Shown here piece by piece: positions 34,438 to 43,351 of a stretch of 64,000 nucleotides of DNA. Position 1 is the first letter of the stretch. Every line of letters starts with the position of its first letter. The DNA comes from Thiemannella venezuelensis (GTDB lineage Bacteria > Actinomycetota > Actinomycetes > Streptosporangiales > Streptosporangiaceae). The stretch covers positions 124,001 through 188,000 of the forward strand of contig NZ_JACHJJ010000003.1 in the NCBI RefSeq assembly GCF_014203605.1, written 5' to 3'. The notes beneath the pieces are model-generated. The model ran no database searches. It was not told where the DNA came from and worked only from the letters and a program-made list of their open reading frames with translations. The translations under genes and the position numbers were made by a program.

Positions 34438-34568
34438 CACTTGTCGCCGTAGTTGTACAGCGGCCGGTTGGGAGGCTCCGGCGTGGGCGCGGCCACGTTG
34501 ACTACTGCCACGGAGGCGCCGACCGCAAGAACCGCCCCGACGGCCAGTGCTGCGAGCACTCGTATCAC
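34437..34568 (-). CDS. DUF2613-type small secreted/membrane protein (Rv0236A-like)
   Basis: 43 residues from a GTG at 34568 with GGAGGGAGAGTCCA directly before it. The product is MIRVLAALAVGAVLAVGASV, then AVVNVAAPTPEPPN and RPLYNYGDK. One hydrophobic segment, a Pro-rich link and the PLYNYG ending are the marks of the DUF2613 small proteins; in M. tuberculosis Rv0236A lies beside aftD (Rv0236c), as here. It may be a subunit or helper of AftD or of the nearby DUF3068/GT-C machinery; no function is established. Too short for most gene finders. Confidence 0.78.
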   Translation of the reverse strand: MIRVLAALAVGAVLAVGASVAVVNVAAPTPEPPNRPLYNYGDK

Positions 34569-34604
34569 TGGACTCTCCCTCCTGGATTCGGACAGTGTGC
34601 CGAG

Positions 34605-34617
34605 AGTAGAACGTGAT
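34605..34617. promoter_or_regulatory. Shared 13-bp motif (AGTAGAACGTGAT) upstream of the DUF2613 gene
   Basis: AGTAGAACGTGAT, identical to the complement of 21998-22010 before DUF3068 copy 1. It lies 37-49 bases upstream of the DUF2613 start. Seven of eight fixed KstR-consensus positions fit over 34607-34620. Possible common regulator of the two envelope operons. Confidence 0.4.
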
Positions 34618-34700
34618 CCACCTCATAAGCCATAGGCTTAGTAAAAACGTGACAAAGTAAGTTACCGTCGGGTACCGCGATGAACTGGGGAAACTCCAGC

Positions 34701-36305
34701 TCAGCGAGGGTGGCCGAGGCGCAGGAGGCGCAGCTCCTCCCCCTGGAACACGGTGGCGCCGCCGTGGAACGCGTTATCACCCGAATGCACGAGGACGTAG
34801 CGCACCCCGAGCGCCGCCAGCGCCCGGACCCGGTCCTCCGGCCGCCCTTCCAGCGCCGTCTCCACCTCCGTGACCAGCGGATCCTCCGCCGCGACCGTGA
34901 TCCGGCCCCCGTCCGGCAGCCCGACGAGCAGTTCGTCGTTCCAGACCGTCCTGCGCGCGAACATCTTGCTCGCCGGATCGAGGATCACCCGCCCGCCGTT
35001 CCACCCGAAGGCCCGGTGCGCCCCCCACGGCAGCGAGAGCAGCGCGCCCGGGGCCGGATCGGCGTTCACGATCGCCTGGACCCGCCGCCACTCGTCCGGG
35101 TAGTCCACCGCCGCGAGCCTGCCGAACGCCCCCAGGGCGAAGGAGGGCAGCACGAGCACCGGCACGGCCACCGCGACCGCCGCGACGGCCCGCGAGGCCG
35201 GGCCGCCGGCGGACGGAGCCGGGCCGGCGCCGGGACCGGGCACCGGCCCCGCTGCGACACCGCCCAGCCCCACGGCCTGGAGGAGGGCGAAGGAGGCCAG
35301 GTGGAGCTGGCCGTCACGGAGCGGGCCGAACCCCGGCCACCAGCCGATCAGCGCCTTCAGCGGCCCCGGCGCGAAGGGCCCCAGGCACGCCACCGCCAGT
35401 CCCGCCCCCGCCGCCGCGGCCAGCCCGGTCCAGTACGGCGGAGCCCCCCGCGCCCCGGCGCGGAGCCGTACGAACCCCCGGACCGCGACCGCGGCGAGCA
35501 CCAGCCGGACGCCGGCCGACCACCAGGAGTCCTGCCCGGGCACCGTCGCGTGCGCGTTCCAGATCCCGCCCAGCCCGAGCAGGCTGCCGAGCACGCCGAA
35601 CGGGCCGTCGGCCCGGGCCGCGAACGCGTCCACCCCGGCGGGATCGGTCGTGGCCGCGCTGAGCAGCGCGGGGACCAGCCAGGGCAGGCTCAGCCCGCCC
35701 AGGATCAGCGCCGCCTCCCCCACCCGGCGGACGCGCGCCGCAGGGAGGGGCGCTGGGAGGGGCGCCGTCGCGGCGGTGGCGAGCACGGCCGGTACGGAGA
35801 CCAGCATCGCCTGGAAGCCGCCGGCGGCGGCGGGGAGCAGGGCGGCCACGAGCCGGAGCCGCCCGCCGAGCGCCGCCGCCCGCACCGCCCAGGGCAGCCC
35901 GGCGACGCCCAGCAGCAGCGCCCACTGGCCGAGCAGGAGCCGCTGGGCCAGGTAGGCGTTCCAGGCGTAGAAGGCCGCCGCGGCCAGGCGCGGGCCGAGC
36001 CGGTCCGAGGGCACGAGCGCGGCCGCCCCGGACGCGGCCAGCACGAAGACGCCGAGCAGGATCGCCTTCTGCACCGCCTGCTCGGGCAGGACCGCCGAGA
36101 GCAGCGCGACCACCAGGTCGCTGGGGACCGCCCGGGGGAAGCCCTGCCCGGGGAGGGTGAGCGGCGGGTCCGGCACGAACACCATGTCGTAGCGGAGCAC
36201 GAACCCCGGCCCCAGCGCGGGCCCGAGGGCCAGCACGCCGAGCAGCAGCCCCAGTACGGCGGGCGCCAGCGCTCTGGCCCGTTCTGTCCGCATACCGCCA
36301 GACAC
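34701..36305 (-). CDS. GT-C-like polytopic membrane protein, copy c
   Basis: 534 residues (530 if the second ATG at 36293 is used). About ten hydrophobic helices. The first outer loop is GPGFVLRYDMVFVPDPPLT, with an Asp where GT-C enzymes keep a catalytic acid; then AFYAWNAYLAQRLLLGQWAL, a segment seen in AftD-like and Rv0541c-like membrane proteins (compare YALAPHAIALIG and the NA.L...Q pattern). The C-terminal domain contains DPASKMFARRTVWND. It follows the DUF2613 gene on the same strand and closes the envelope block. Probably a polyprenyl-phosphate-sugar-dependent glycosyltransferase; specificity unknown. Confidence 0.68.
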   Translation of the reverse strand: MSGGMRTERARALAPAVLGLLLGVLALGPALGPGFVLRYDMVFVPDPPLTLPGQGFPRAVPSDLVVALLSAVLPEQAVQKAILLGVFVLAASGAAALVPSDRLGPRLAAAAFYAWNAYLAQRLLLGQWALLLGVAGLPWAVRAAALGGRLRLVAALLPAAAGGFQAMLVSVPAVLATAATAPLPAPLPAARVRRVGEAALILGGLSLPWLVPALLSAATTDPAGVDAFAARADGPFGVLGSLLGLGGIWNAHATVPGQDSWWSAGVRLVLAAVAVRGFVRLRAGARGAPPYWTGLAAAAGAGLAVACLGPFAPGPLKALIGWWPGFGPLRDGQLHLASFALLQAVGLGGVAAGPVPGPGAGPAPSAGGPASRAVAAVAVAVPVLVLPSFALGAFGRLAAVDYPDEWRRVQAIVNADPAPGALLSLPWGAHRAFGWNGGRVILDPASKMFARRTVWNDELLVGLPDGGRITVAAEDPLVTEVETALEGRPEDRVRALAALGVRYVLVHSGDNAFHGGATVFQGEELRLLRLGHPR

Positions 36306-36308
36306 TAC

Positions 36309-36337
36309 GGCAGCCCCGGGGGAGGCCCGGGGCTGCC
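36309..36337. terminator. Hairpin terminator after the FadE34-like gene
   Basis: GGCAGCCCCGGG (36309-36320) and CCCGGGGCTGCC (36326-36337) form a perfect 12-bp stem with a 5-base loop, 14 bases beyond the stop of the minus-strand acyl-CoA dehydrogenase gene. Confidence 0.75.
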
Positions 36338-36350
36338 GCCTCCTACGGGG

Positions 36351-38549
36351 CTACTTGCCCGGCTCGGGGTCGCGGGGCAGGCCGAGCATGCGCTCGCCGA
36401 TGATGTTGAGCTGCACCTCGGTGGTGCCGCCGTAGATCGTCATCGCGCGGGTGGCCAGCACGGCGCGGTTCCAGTAGCCCGGGTCGCCGAGCTTCATGTC
36501 GGCCGCGACCACGGCGGAGACGCCGAGCAGCCCGACCGCGCACTCGGAGACGTGCTGGGCGTGCGAGGTGGAGAGCAGCTTGCGGACCGAGGCGTCCGCA
36601 CCGGGCTCGCCCCCGGTCAGCTGCTTCAGCGTCACCCGCAGGCCGAGGGCGTTGATCGAGTGCCCCTCGCAGACCACCCGGGCCAGCTCCTGGCGCTCGG
36701 CCGGGGTCAGCTCGCGACCGAGCCGCCCGGCCAGGCCGAGCAGGTCGGGAACGGAGGCGCCGGTCCCCCCCGAGCCCGACGAGAGCGAGACGCGCTCGTT
36801 GGACAGGGTGTTGCGGGCCACCTTCCAGCCCTCGCCGACCTCGCCGACGACCAGCTCGTCCGGGACGAACACGTCGTCGAGGAAGACCTCGTTGAACAGG
36901 TTCTCACCGGTCATCTCGGTCAGCGGCCGGACGGTGACGCCGGGCGCCTTCATGTCCACCAGGAAGTAGGTGATGCCCTCGTGCTTGGACCCCTCGGAGG
37001 AGTTGCGGGCGATGCAGATGCCCCACTCGGCGACGTGCGCCACCGAGGTCCAGATCTTCTGGCCGTTGAGCTTCCAGCCGCCCTCGACCTTCTCCGCCTT
37101 CATCTGCAGCGCGGCGAGGTCGGAGCCGGCGCCCGGCTCGGAGAAGAGCTGGCACCACATCATCTCGCCGCTGAGCGTCTTGGGCAGGAAGCGCTCCTGC
37201 TGCTCGGCCGTGCCGTACATGGCGATCGACGGCACCACCCAGGCGCCGATGATCATCTGGGGGAGCTTGACCTTGGCGGCCTTGAGCTCCTGGAAGATGA
37301 GCACCTGCTCCAGCGGCTTGGCGTCGCGGCCCCACGGCCGGGGCAGGTGCGGCATGACGAACCCGCCGGCGGCCAGCGCCCGCTTCTGCTCCTGGCCCGA
37401 GAGCTTCGCGATCCCGGCGACCTCCTCGCGGATCGACTCGCGCAGCGCGGCGGCGTCCTCGGGGAGGTCGATCTCCATCTCCCGGCTGACGCCGTCCAGC
37501 GCGAGCGAGGCCACGGACTCCGCCCACTCGGAGCCCGGACCGAGCAGGGCGCGCAGGGTGAGCGCGCGGCGGTAGTACAGGTGCGCGTCGTGCTCGTAGG
37601 TGTAGCCGATGCCGCCGAAGATCTGGACGGCGTCCTTGGCGCACTGCACGGCGGCGTCCGGCGCGACCACGCCCGCGATCGCCGCGGCGTAGTCCAGCTC
37701 CCGCCCTTCCGCCCGGGTCGCGTCCCAGACCGTGGCGCGGGCCTGCTCCAGCGCGACGAGCATGCGCGAGGCCTTGTGCTTGACGCCCTGGAACTGGCCG
37801 ATCGGGCGGCCGAACTGCACGCGCACCTTGGCGTACTCGGCGGCGGCGGTCACGCACCAGGAGGCGACGCCCGAGGCCTCGGCGCCCAGGATGACCGCGG
37901 CCAGGTTCAGCACGGCCGGGCCCTGCAGGCCGTCCAGGATCCGCCCGGCCGGTACGGCGGCCGCGTCGAGCTCGACCTTGGCGACGCCGCGGGTGATGTC
38001 CAGCGACTTGACCGGGGTCACGGTCGCCGCGGAGGCGTCCACCGCGACCCACTCCTCGCCCCGGTCGGTGCTCACCGGGAGCACCAGGACGTCGGCGAGC
38101 GCGCCGCCGAGCACGGTCTCGGCGGTGCCGGTGACCGTCAGGGCGCCGTCCTCGCCCCGGGTGCCGGTGATCGTGCCGGAGAGCGCGACCGCGCCGGTCA
38201 GCGTGCCGTCGGCGAGACCGGGCAGCAGCTCGGCGTGGGCCTTCCCGTCGGAGGCCAGGATCGCGGCGCTGGCGAGCACCGTCGGGACGTAGGGGCCGGG
38301 GGCGACCCGCTCGCCGAGCGCCTCGACCGCGACGGCCGTCTCCAGCAGGCCGTACCCGCTGCCGCCGTGCTCCTCGGGGATGTGCAGGCCGAGCAGGCCC
38401 TGCTCGGCCAGGCCCGGCCAGAAGCCGGGCCGCTGCTCGCCCTCGGCCGCGATGGCGGCGCGTACGACCTCGGACGGAATGTTGCGCTCGGCCCAGCCGC
38501 TCACCGACTCGCGGAGCGCCTCGTGCTCCTCGCTCAACCCGATCGCCAT
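36351..38549 (-). CDS. Acyl-CoA dehydrogenase, fused two-domain FadE34 type
   Basis: 732 residues: two ACAD modules in one chain, as in M. tuberculosis FadE34 (Rv3573c/ChsE3, about 711). The first module (about 1-350) ends with FGGIGYTYEHDAHLYYRRA. The second (about 375-725) has MWCQLFSEPGAGSDLAALQM, WKLNGQKIWTSVAHVAEWG and the C-terminal MTIYGGTTEVQLNIIGERML. FAD enzyme introducing an alpha-beta double bond into an acyl-CoA; FadE34 acts on steroid side chains. The start ATG has CTGGAGGCTGTC before it. A monocistronic unit closed by a hairpin. An AGAA-N5-TTCT site lies 28 bases upstream. Substrate by homology only. Confidence 0.88.
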   Translation of the reverse strand: MAIGLSEEHEALRESVSGWAERNIPSEVVRAAIAAEGEQRPGFWPGLAEQGLLGLHIPEEHGGSGYGLLETAVAVEALGERVAPGPYVPTVLASAAILASDGKAHAELLPGLADGTLTGAVALSGTITGTRGEDGALTVTGTAETVLGGALADVLVLPVSTDRGEEWVAVDASAATVTPVKSLDITRGVAKVELDAAAVPAGRILDGLQGPAVLNLAAVILGAEASGVASWCVTAAAEYAKVRVQFGRPIGQFQGVKHKASRMLVALEQARATVWDATRAEGRELDYAAAIAGVVAPDAAVQCAKDAVQIFGGIGYTYEHDAHLYYRRALTLRALLGPGSEWAESVASLALDGVSREMEIDLPEDAAALRESIREEVAGIAKLSGQEQKRALAAGGFVMPHLPRPWGRDAKPLEQVLIFQELKAAKVKLPQMIIGAWVVPSIAMYGTAEQQERFLPKTLSGEMMWCQLFSEPGAGSDLAALQMKAEKVEGGWKLNGQKIWTSVAHVAEWGICIARNSSEGSKHEGITYFLVDMKAPGVTVRPLTEMTGENLFNEVFLDDVFVPDELVVGEVGEGWKVARNTLSNERVSLSSGSGGTGASVPDLLGLAGRLGRELTPAERQELARVVCEGHSINALGLRVTLKQLTGGEPGADASVRKLLSTSHAQHVSECAVGLLGVSAVVAADMKLGDPGYWNRAVLATRAMTIYGGTTEVQLNIIGERMLGLPRDPEPGK

Positions 38550-38576
38550 GACAGCCTCCAGAAACGGTTCAGTGGC

Positions 38577-38589
38577 AGAACCATATTCT
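38577..38589. promoter_or_regulatory. AGAA-N5-TTCT site upstream of the FadE34-like gene
   Basis: AGAACCATATTCT, a short inverted repeat with a 5-base centre. The same arms and spacing occur in 39983-39995 before the acyl-CoA synthetase gene. Possible TetR-type operator; weak on its own. Confidence 0.35.
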
Positions 38590-38603
38590 AGAAGGTGTTT
38601 CCG

Positions 38604-39875
38604 TTACAACGCGCGGGCGCTCGCGATCAGGGGGGCGATGTCCGCCCAGAGCTGCTTGCGGGTGTCCGGCACGGTCACGAAGAACATGGCCGGCTTGCGC
38701 TGGCCGATGTCCAGCAGCGCGAGCGCCGCCTGCGAGGTGCGGGTCTTGTCACCCACCAGATAGGTGACCTTGTAGCCGAGCACCCAGCCCTTGCCGGTCG
38801 CGAGCTTCTGCGAGGCGGTCCAGACGACCTCGGCGCCCGCCGGGTGGTGATGGCGGACGGTCCACTCCACCGCGGTCAGCGCCGCCTTCTTGAAGTCGGC
38901 GTCGGTCTCCAGCTCGGCCCTCGGCTTCTCCCCCGGCAGCAGGGCCGAGACCGCCATCGCCCGCGGCAGGCGCGTCCCGCCCGCCCGCTGCCCCGCGGAG
39001 AACGGCGGCATCGCCGCGGTCGTCCACGGCGCGCCCAGCTTCGCGTAGGAGATCGCGGCCTTGGCGTCGGTCACGGTGCCGAGCACCGGACTCGCCGTAC
39101 CGGGCAGCGCCTTGAGCGGGGTCGCCCGGGGCAGCGCGGGCAGCGTGATCTCGGCGGCGACCGGCGTCGGCGTGCCCGGCGAGGCGGGGGCGGTGCTCCG
39201 CACCTGCACGGGATCGGCGGGGGTGTCCCCGGAGAACAGGGAGAAGATCAGGAAGACCGCCAGGGCGGTGCCGAGCGCGGCGCCGACGCTGTAGACCGCC
39301 CTGACCGGGATGTCGCCGATCCGGGTCAGCAGCCTGGCGCCGAGCCCCTGCCTCCGGGGCGCCGCCGGGACCGGCGGGGCGCCGAGGCGGAACGGTCCAG
39401 TGGTCTCGTCGTCGGGCGGGCCTCCCGCCGTACCGCCGGCCGGAGCGGGAGAGGCCTCGGTCCGCCCGGCGGACGTCGCAGCCGCCTCGTCCGCGGCCTG
39501 CTCCTCCGCCGCCGCCTCGTCCGCAGTCGCCTCGTCCGCGGCCGGTTCATCCGCGGGCGACCCGTCCGCGACCTGCTCCTCCGCGGGGGGCTCCTCCGCG
39601 GGAGGCTCCTCCGGGGAGGATTCCTCCACGGGAGATTCCTGCGCGGCCGGTTCTTCCGCGGCCGGCTCCTTCGCGGACGGCCCGCCGGGGGACGGGAGCC
39701 GGCGCACGAGGACGGTCTCCTCACCGTCCCCGACGGGGAAGCGGCGGGGCACGCGGGGGGTGATCACCGTGCCGTCTTCGGCGGAGACGACGGGAATGGG
39801 TGCCGTGGGCGCGTCGTAGGAGGGAACATGCCCGTCACCAGAGCGCCCGGAGGGGTTGCCGCCGACGTCCGCCAT
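38604..39875 (-). CDS. Single-pass membrane protein with acidic Glu/Pro/Ala-rich cytoplasmic region
   Basis: 423 residues from the ATG at 39875 ([13 protein letters not shown]); a longer frame to 39965 adds residues of no clear origin. The first 200 residues are low-complexity, with many EEPAAEEP-like acidic repeats. One transmembrane helix follows (about 222-245, [21 protein letters not shown]). The outer domain (about 250-423) has [21 protein letters not shown] and a [11 protein letters not shown] strand; this type is frequent in actinomycetes but unnamed. Orientation is inferred from the charged N-terminus. No close functional clue from neighbours; it lies between fadE and fadD without overlap. 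Confidence 0.65.
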   Translation of the reverse strand: MADVGGNPSGRSGDGHVPSYDAPTAPIPVVSAEDGTVITPRVPRRFPVGDGEETVLVRRLPSPGGPSAKEPAAEEPAAQESPVEESSPEEPPAEEPPAEEQVADGSPADEPAADEATADEAAAEEQAADEAAATSAGRTEASPAPAGGTAGGPPDDETTGPFRLGAPPVPAAPRRQGLGARLLTRIGDIPVRAVYSVGAALGTALAVFLIFSLFSGDTPADPVQVRSTAPASPGTPTPVAAEITLPALPRATPLKALPGTASPVLGTVTDAKAAISYAKLGAPWTTAAMPPFSAGQRAGGTRLPRAMAVSALLPGEKPRAELETDADFKKAALTAVEWTVRHHHPAGAEVVWTASQKLATGKGWVLGYKVTYLVGDKTRTSQAALALLDIGQRKPAMFFVTVPDTRKQLWADIAPLIASARAL

Positions 39876-39980
39876 GGCTGTCAGGCTATGCGAACCCCGG
39901 CGATCGGTGTACCTCATCTCTTCGGACTCCTTCCAGGTCCGAGGCATTATCGCAGGTCGCGGCATACCCCCCTTCCCTGA

Positions 39981-39997
39981 ACAGAATGTCGTTCTGT
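39981..39997. promoter_or_regulatory. Palindrome on the start region of the acyl-CoA synthetase gene
   Basis: ACAGAA-TGTCG-TTCTGT, perfect 6-bp arms, ending one base before an ATG (39998) and 12 before the preferred ATG (40010). It probably overlaps the transcription start, so a repressor bound here would block a near-leaderless message. Confidence 0.55.
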
Positions 39998-40009
39998 ATG
40001 GTCGCGCTC

Positions 40010-41494
40010 ATGAGGGGCTTCTACGAGATCGCCGCCGCCGACCCCGGACGCACCGCCGTCGTCGAGGGCCTCACCACCGGCGCGAGCGGCGCCACGCTGA
40101 CCTACGGCGAGTTGCACGACCGCGTCAACCGGGTCTCCCACGGCCTGCTCGCCCGGGGCGTCACCCCCGGCGACACCGTGGTGACGGTCCTGCCCAACGG
40201 TGTCGACGCGGTCACGATGATGCTCGCGACCTACCAGATCGGCGCCTACCACGTCCCGGTCAACTGGCACTACACCGCCGAGGAGATCGGCTACATCATC
40301 GCCGACTGCGAGGCGCGCGCGGTGGTCAGCTCCGCCCGCTACGGCAGGGCCGTGCCCGGCGGGTTCGAGGAGGTCGGCGCCCTCGCCGCGGACCACCCCG
40401 CCACCCCGCCCCCCGGCCGCCGGGCCGGGTCGATGATGCTCTACACCTCGGGCACCACCGGCAGGCCCAAGGGCGTGCGCCGCCGGCTGATCGAGCTCAG
40501 CCCCGAGGACCTCTACCCGATCCTGATGCGCAAGAGCTGGCGGCACTTCGCGCTCCCGCCGGACGGCGTGCACCTGGTGCTCTCCCAGCTCTACCACTCC
40601 GCCCCGTACGGCCAGGCCATGATGGCGCTGCAGTACGGCCACGCGGTGGTGACGACCGAGCGGTTCGACGCCGAGGGGGTCCTGGAGCTCGTCGAGCGGT
40701 ACCGGGTGAACAACGCGTTCATGGTCCCGACGATGTTCCACCGGCTGCTGGCGCTCCCCGAAGAGATCCAGAAAAAGTACGATCTGTCCTCCCTGACGCA
40801 CCTCTACCACGGCGCCGCGCCCTGCCCGCCCGCCACCAAGCAGGCGATGATCGACTGGCTCGGCCCGGTGCTCTGGGAGTACTACGGCTCGACCGAGGCC
40901 GCCGTGGCCACGATGGTCTCCTCCGCCGAGTGGCTGGCCCGGCCCGGCACGGTGGGCCGGGCGATCGACGGCCTGGAGTTCACCATCGTCGGCGACGACG
41001 GCGAGGAACTGCCGCCCGGGGAACCCGGCCTGGTCTACATCGGCGGCATCAACCGCTTCGAGTACCACCGGGACCCGTCCAAGACCGCCGCGTCGATGCG
41101 CGGGCGGCTCTACACCCCCGGCGACATCGGCTACCTCGACTCCGACGGTTACCTGTTCCTCTGCGACCGCCGTACCGACCTGATCATCTCCGGCGGGGTG
41201 AACATCTACCCCGCCGAGATCGAGGCCGTGCTCCTGGAGCACCCCGCGGTCGCCGACGTCGCGGTGATCGGCGTGCCGGACGACGAGTGGGGCCACCGGG
41301 TCGTCGCCCTCGTCCAGCCCGCGCCGGGCGCCGAGCCCGGCCCGGACCTCACCGCCGCCCTGCTGGAGCACTGCTCCGGCCGGCTCGCCCGGCTCAAGCA
41401 CCCCCGGGTCGTCGAGTACCGCGAGCAGCTCCCCCGCACCCCCACCGGCAAGCTGAGCCGCACCGGCCTCCGCGAGACGTATCTTTCGCCATGA
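40010..41494 (+). CDS. Acyl-CoA synthetase (FadD-type AMP-binding enzyme)
   Basis: 494 residues. Activates a carboxylic acid as acyl-adenylate, then as CoA thioester. P-loop [15 protein letters not shown] (about 143-157), A5-type [27 protein letters not shown] with the hinge Asp/Arg, [13 protein letters not shown], and the C-terminal catalytic Lys in [11 protein letters not shown]. No ribosome site precedes ATG 40010 or the in-frame ATG 39998, so the message may be leaderless. Steroid- or fatty-acid-type substrate is likely given the FadE34-like gene upstream and the similar operator half-sites, but the exact acid cannot be read. A lipoprotein protease gene follows by 19 bases. Confidence 0.88.
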   Translation: MRGFYEIAAADPGRTAVVEGLTTGASGATLTYGELHDRVNRVSHGLLARGVTPGDTVVTVLPNGVDAVTMMLATYQIGAYHVPVNWHYTAEEIGYIIADCEARAVVSSARYGRAVPGGFEEVGALAADHPATPPPGRRAGSMMLYTSGTTGRPKGVRRRLIELSPEDLYPILMRKSWRHFALPPDGVHLVLSQLYHSAPYGQAMMALQYGHAVVTTERFDAEGVLELVERYRVNNAFMVPTMFHRLLALPEEIQKKYDLSSLTHLYHGAAPCPPATKQAMIDWLGPVLWEYYGSTEAAVATMVSSAEWLARPGTVGRAIDGLEFTIVGDDGEELPPGEPGLVYIGGINRFEYHRDPSKTAASMRGRLYTPGDIGYLDSDGYLFLCDRRTDLIISGGVNIYPAEIEAVLLEHPAVADVAVIGVPDDEWGHRVVALVQPAPGAEPGPDLTAALLEHCSGRLARLKHPRVVEYREQLPRTPTGKLSRTGLRETYLSP

Positions 41495-41513
41495 GCGGGG
41501 AAGGTCTCCCCGC

Positions 41514-42602
41514 ATGGAGAGACCACCGGCACCTCTCACGCTGCTCGCCGCCGCCGTCCTGGCGCTGGCCGGCTGCAGCCCGGTCGCGGGCCCGGACACG
41601 TCCCGTACGGCCGCCGCCTCGTCCGGCGCCACCACCCCCGCCCCCGTCACGGAGAACGACCCTCTCGCCCTGGAATCCGCCTACGAGAGGGTCATCTCCG
41701 CGGTGCTGCCGTCCATCGTGCAGATCAACACCAGCACCGGCCTGGGCTCCGGTGTCATCTACGACACCTCCGGCCACATCGTGACCAACGCCCACGTGGT
41801 GGGCCGGGCCACCGACTTCCAGGTCACCCTGGCCACCGGCGGCGCTCCCCGCCGCGCCAGGCTGGTCGAGTCCTTCCCGCTCGGCGACCTGGCCGTGATC
41901 AAGGTGGACGACCCGTCGGGCCTGCGGCCCGCGACGTTCGGCGACTCCGGCAAGCTGCGGGTGGGCCAGATCGTGCTGGCCATGGGCAACCCCCTCGGCC
42001 TGGGCAGCAGCGTGACCAACGGCATCGTCTCGGCCCTGGGCCGTACGGTGACCGAGCCCGCGGAGGCCGGTTCCCCGGGCGCCACGATCACCGGCGCCAT
42101 CCAGACCTCCGCCGCGATCAACCCGGGCAACAGCGGCGGCGCGCTGGTCGATCTCTCGGGCCGGGTCATCGGCATCCCGACCCTCGCCGCCACCGTCCCC
42201 GAACTGGGCGGCGGCGCGGCTCCCGGCATCGGCTTCGCGATCCCCTCCAACACCGCGACCGACATCGCCGGCCAGATCGTCAAGACCGGCCGGGTCACCA
42301 ACACCCGCCGGGCCGCCCTCGGCGTCACCGTGCAGACGGTGGCCGGTCCCGACGGCAGGCCCGCGGGGGTCGGCGTCGTGGGGGTGACCCGGGGCGGCGG
42401 CGCGGAGAAGGCGGGCGTCGAGCCCGGCGACGTGATCGTCTCGGTCGACGGCACCCGGGTCCCGACCACCCAGGCCCTGTCCGAGCTGCTGGCCTCCCTC
42501 GATCCCGGCGGGCAGGCCACCGTGGAGCTCCTGCGTCCCGACGGCTCCACCACCACCGTCACCGTCCCCCTGGGCGAGCTTCCCACCAACCCGTCGGGGT
42601 GA
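41514..42602 (+). CDS. HtrA/DegP-like serine protease lipoprotein with PDZ domain
   Basis: 362 residues. The signal peptide ends in the lipobox LALAGC (C21 lipidated), so it acts outside the membrane. Trypsin-like S1C domain about 55-265 with the complete triad H94 (TNAHVV), D125 (PLGDLAVIKV) and S207 (NPGNSGGALV). One PDZ domain (about 268-355) has ALGVTV and GDVIVSVDGTRV. Degrades or checks misfolded envelope proteins. ATG start with GGGGAAGG upstream. It lacks the transmembrane anchor usual in actinobacterial HtrA and uses a lipid anchor instead. 19 bases after the acyl-CoA synthetase; possibly cotranscribed. Confidence 0.9.
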   Translation: MERPPAPLTLLAAAVLALAGCSPVAGPDTSRTAAASSGATTPAPVTENDPLALESAYERVISAVLPSIVQINTSTGLGSGVIYDTSGHIVTNAHVVGRATDFQVTLATGGAPRRARLVESFPLGDLAVIKVDDPSGLRPATFGDSGKLRVGQIVLAMGNPLGLGSSVTNGIVSALGRTVTEPAEAGSPGATITGAIQTSAAINPGNSGGALVDLSGRVIGIPTLAATVPELGGGAAPGIGFAIPSNTATDIAGQIVKTGRVTNTRRAALGVTVQTVAGPDGRPAGVGVVGVTRGGGAEKAGVEPGDVIVSVDGTRVPTTQALSELLASLDPGGQATVELLRPDGSTTTVTVPLGELPTNPSG

Positions 42603-42667
42603 GCTCCGGCCTCCCCGCGCGAACCCCCCGGCGACCGATCGACACTCCGTCCCAAAAGCGGTGACAC

Positions 42668-43351
42668 ATGAAGCGATACGCGGCCGAGTTCGCCGGCACG
42701 TTCATCCTGGTCTACCTCGCCGTGGGCAGCGCCGTGTTCGGCATCGACAAGATCGGTGCCGTCGGGGTGGCCCTCGCCTTCGGCCTGGTGCTGCTGGCCC
42801 TCGCCGCCGGCATCGGGCCGGTCTCCGGCTGCCACGTCAACCCGGGGGTGACGCTGGGCATGCTGGTCGCCGGGCGCATGTCCGCGGGGGAGGCCGGCGG
42901 CTACGTCCTCTCCCAGCTGCTCGGCGGCGTCGCGGGGGCGTCCGTGCTCAAGCTGACCCTGAGCCTCGGGGAGATCACCGACCAGACGAAGGCGCTGGGC
43001 TCTAACGGCTTCGGCATGACGGTGAACAGCACCGGGGCGTTCCTCGTCGAGGCGCTGCTCACCATGACGCTCGTGCTGACCTACCTGCTGGTGACCGAGC
43101 GCGTGGCCCTCGGCCTGGCCGCCGCGCCGGCCGTCGGCCTGGCGCTGGCCGCGGTCCACCTGGTGGGCATCCCGCTCACCGGCACCTCGGTCAACCCCGC
43201 CCGCTCCCTCGGTCCCGCCCTCCTGGCGGGCGGGGAACGGCTCGAACAGCTCTGGCTGTTCCTGTCCGCCCCCCTGGTCGGCGGGGCCGCCGCGGCGCTC
43301 CTGGCCGCCGCCCTCCACCACCTCCACGGCCCCGGCGAGAACGCCCCCTGA
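42668..43351 (+). CDS. Aquaporin (MIP family) with NPG in loop B
   Basis: 227 residues, six helices and two half-helices. Loop B reads SGCHVNPGVT (NPG at 58-60) where AqpZ-type channels have NPA. Loop E is the normal TSVNPARSLGPAL (176-179 NPAR, with the filter Arg). The His of the aromatic/Arg filter would be in the AAVHLVGIPLTGT region. Water or small neutral solute channel in the cytoplasmic membrane. The NPA to NPG change at the pore centre is unusual. Ribosome site weak (GCGG 9 bases upstream). Confidence 0.88.
   Translation: MKRYAAEFAGTFILVYLAVGSAVFGIDKIGAVGVALAFGLVLLALAAGIGPVSGCHVNPGVTLGMLVAGRMSAGEAGGYVLSQLLGGVAGASVLKLTLSLGEITDQTKALGSNGFGMTVNSTGAFLVEALLTMTLVLTYLLVTERVALGLAAAPAVGLALAAVHLVGIPLTGTSVNPARSLGPALLAGGERLEQLWLFLSAPLVGGAAAALLAAALHHLHGPGENAP

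Noticed and set aside
34680-38591. 1303-codon plus-strand open frame
   Set aside because: Covers two unrelated minus-strand genes with good domains; its product is Arg/Gln/Gly-rich low complexity.
39500-39700. Repetitive tract GCCGCCTCGTCCGCG-like in the 38604-39875 gene as a possible DNA repeat element
   Set aside because: It keeps codon phase and encodes the acidic Glu/Pro/Ala repeats, so it is coding low complexity.
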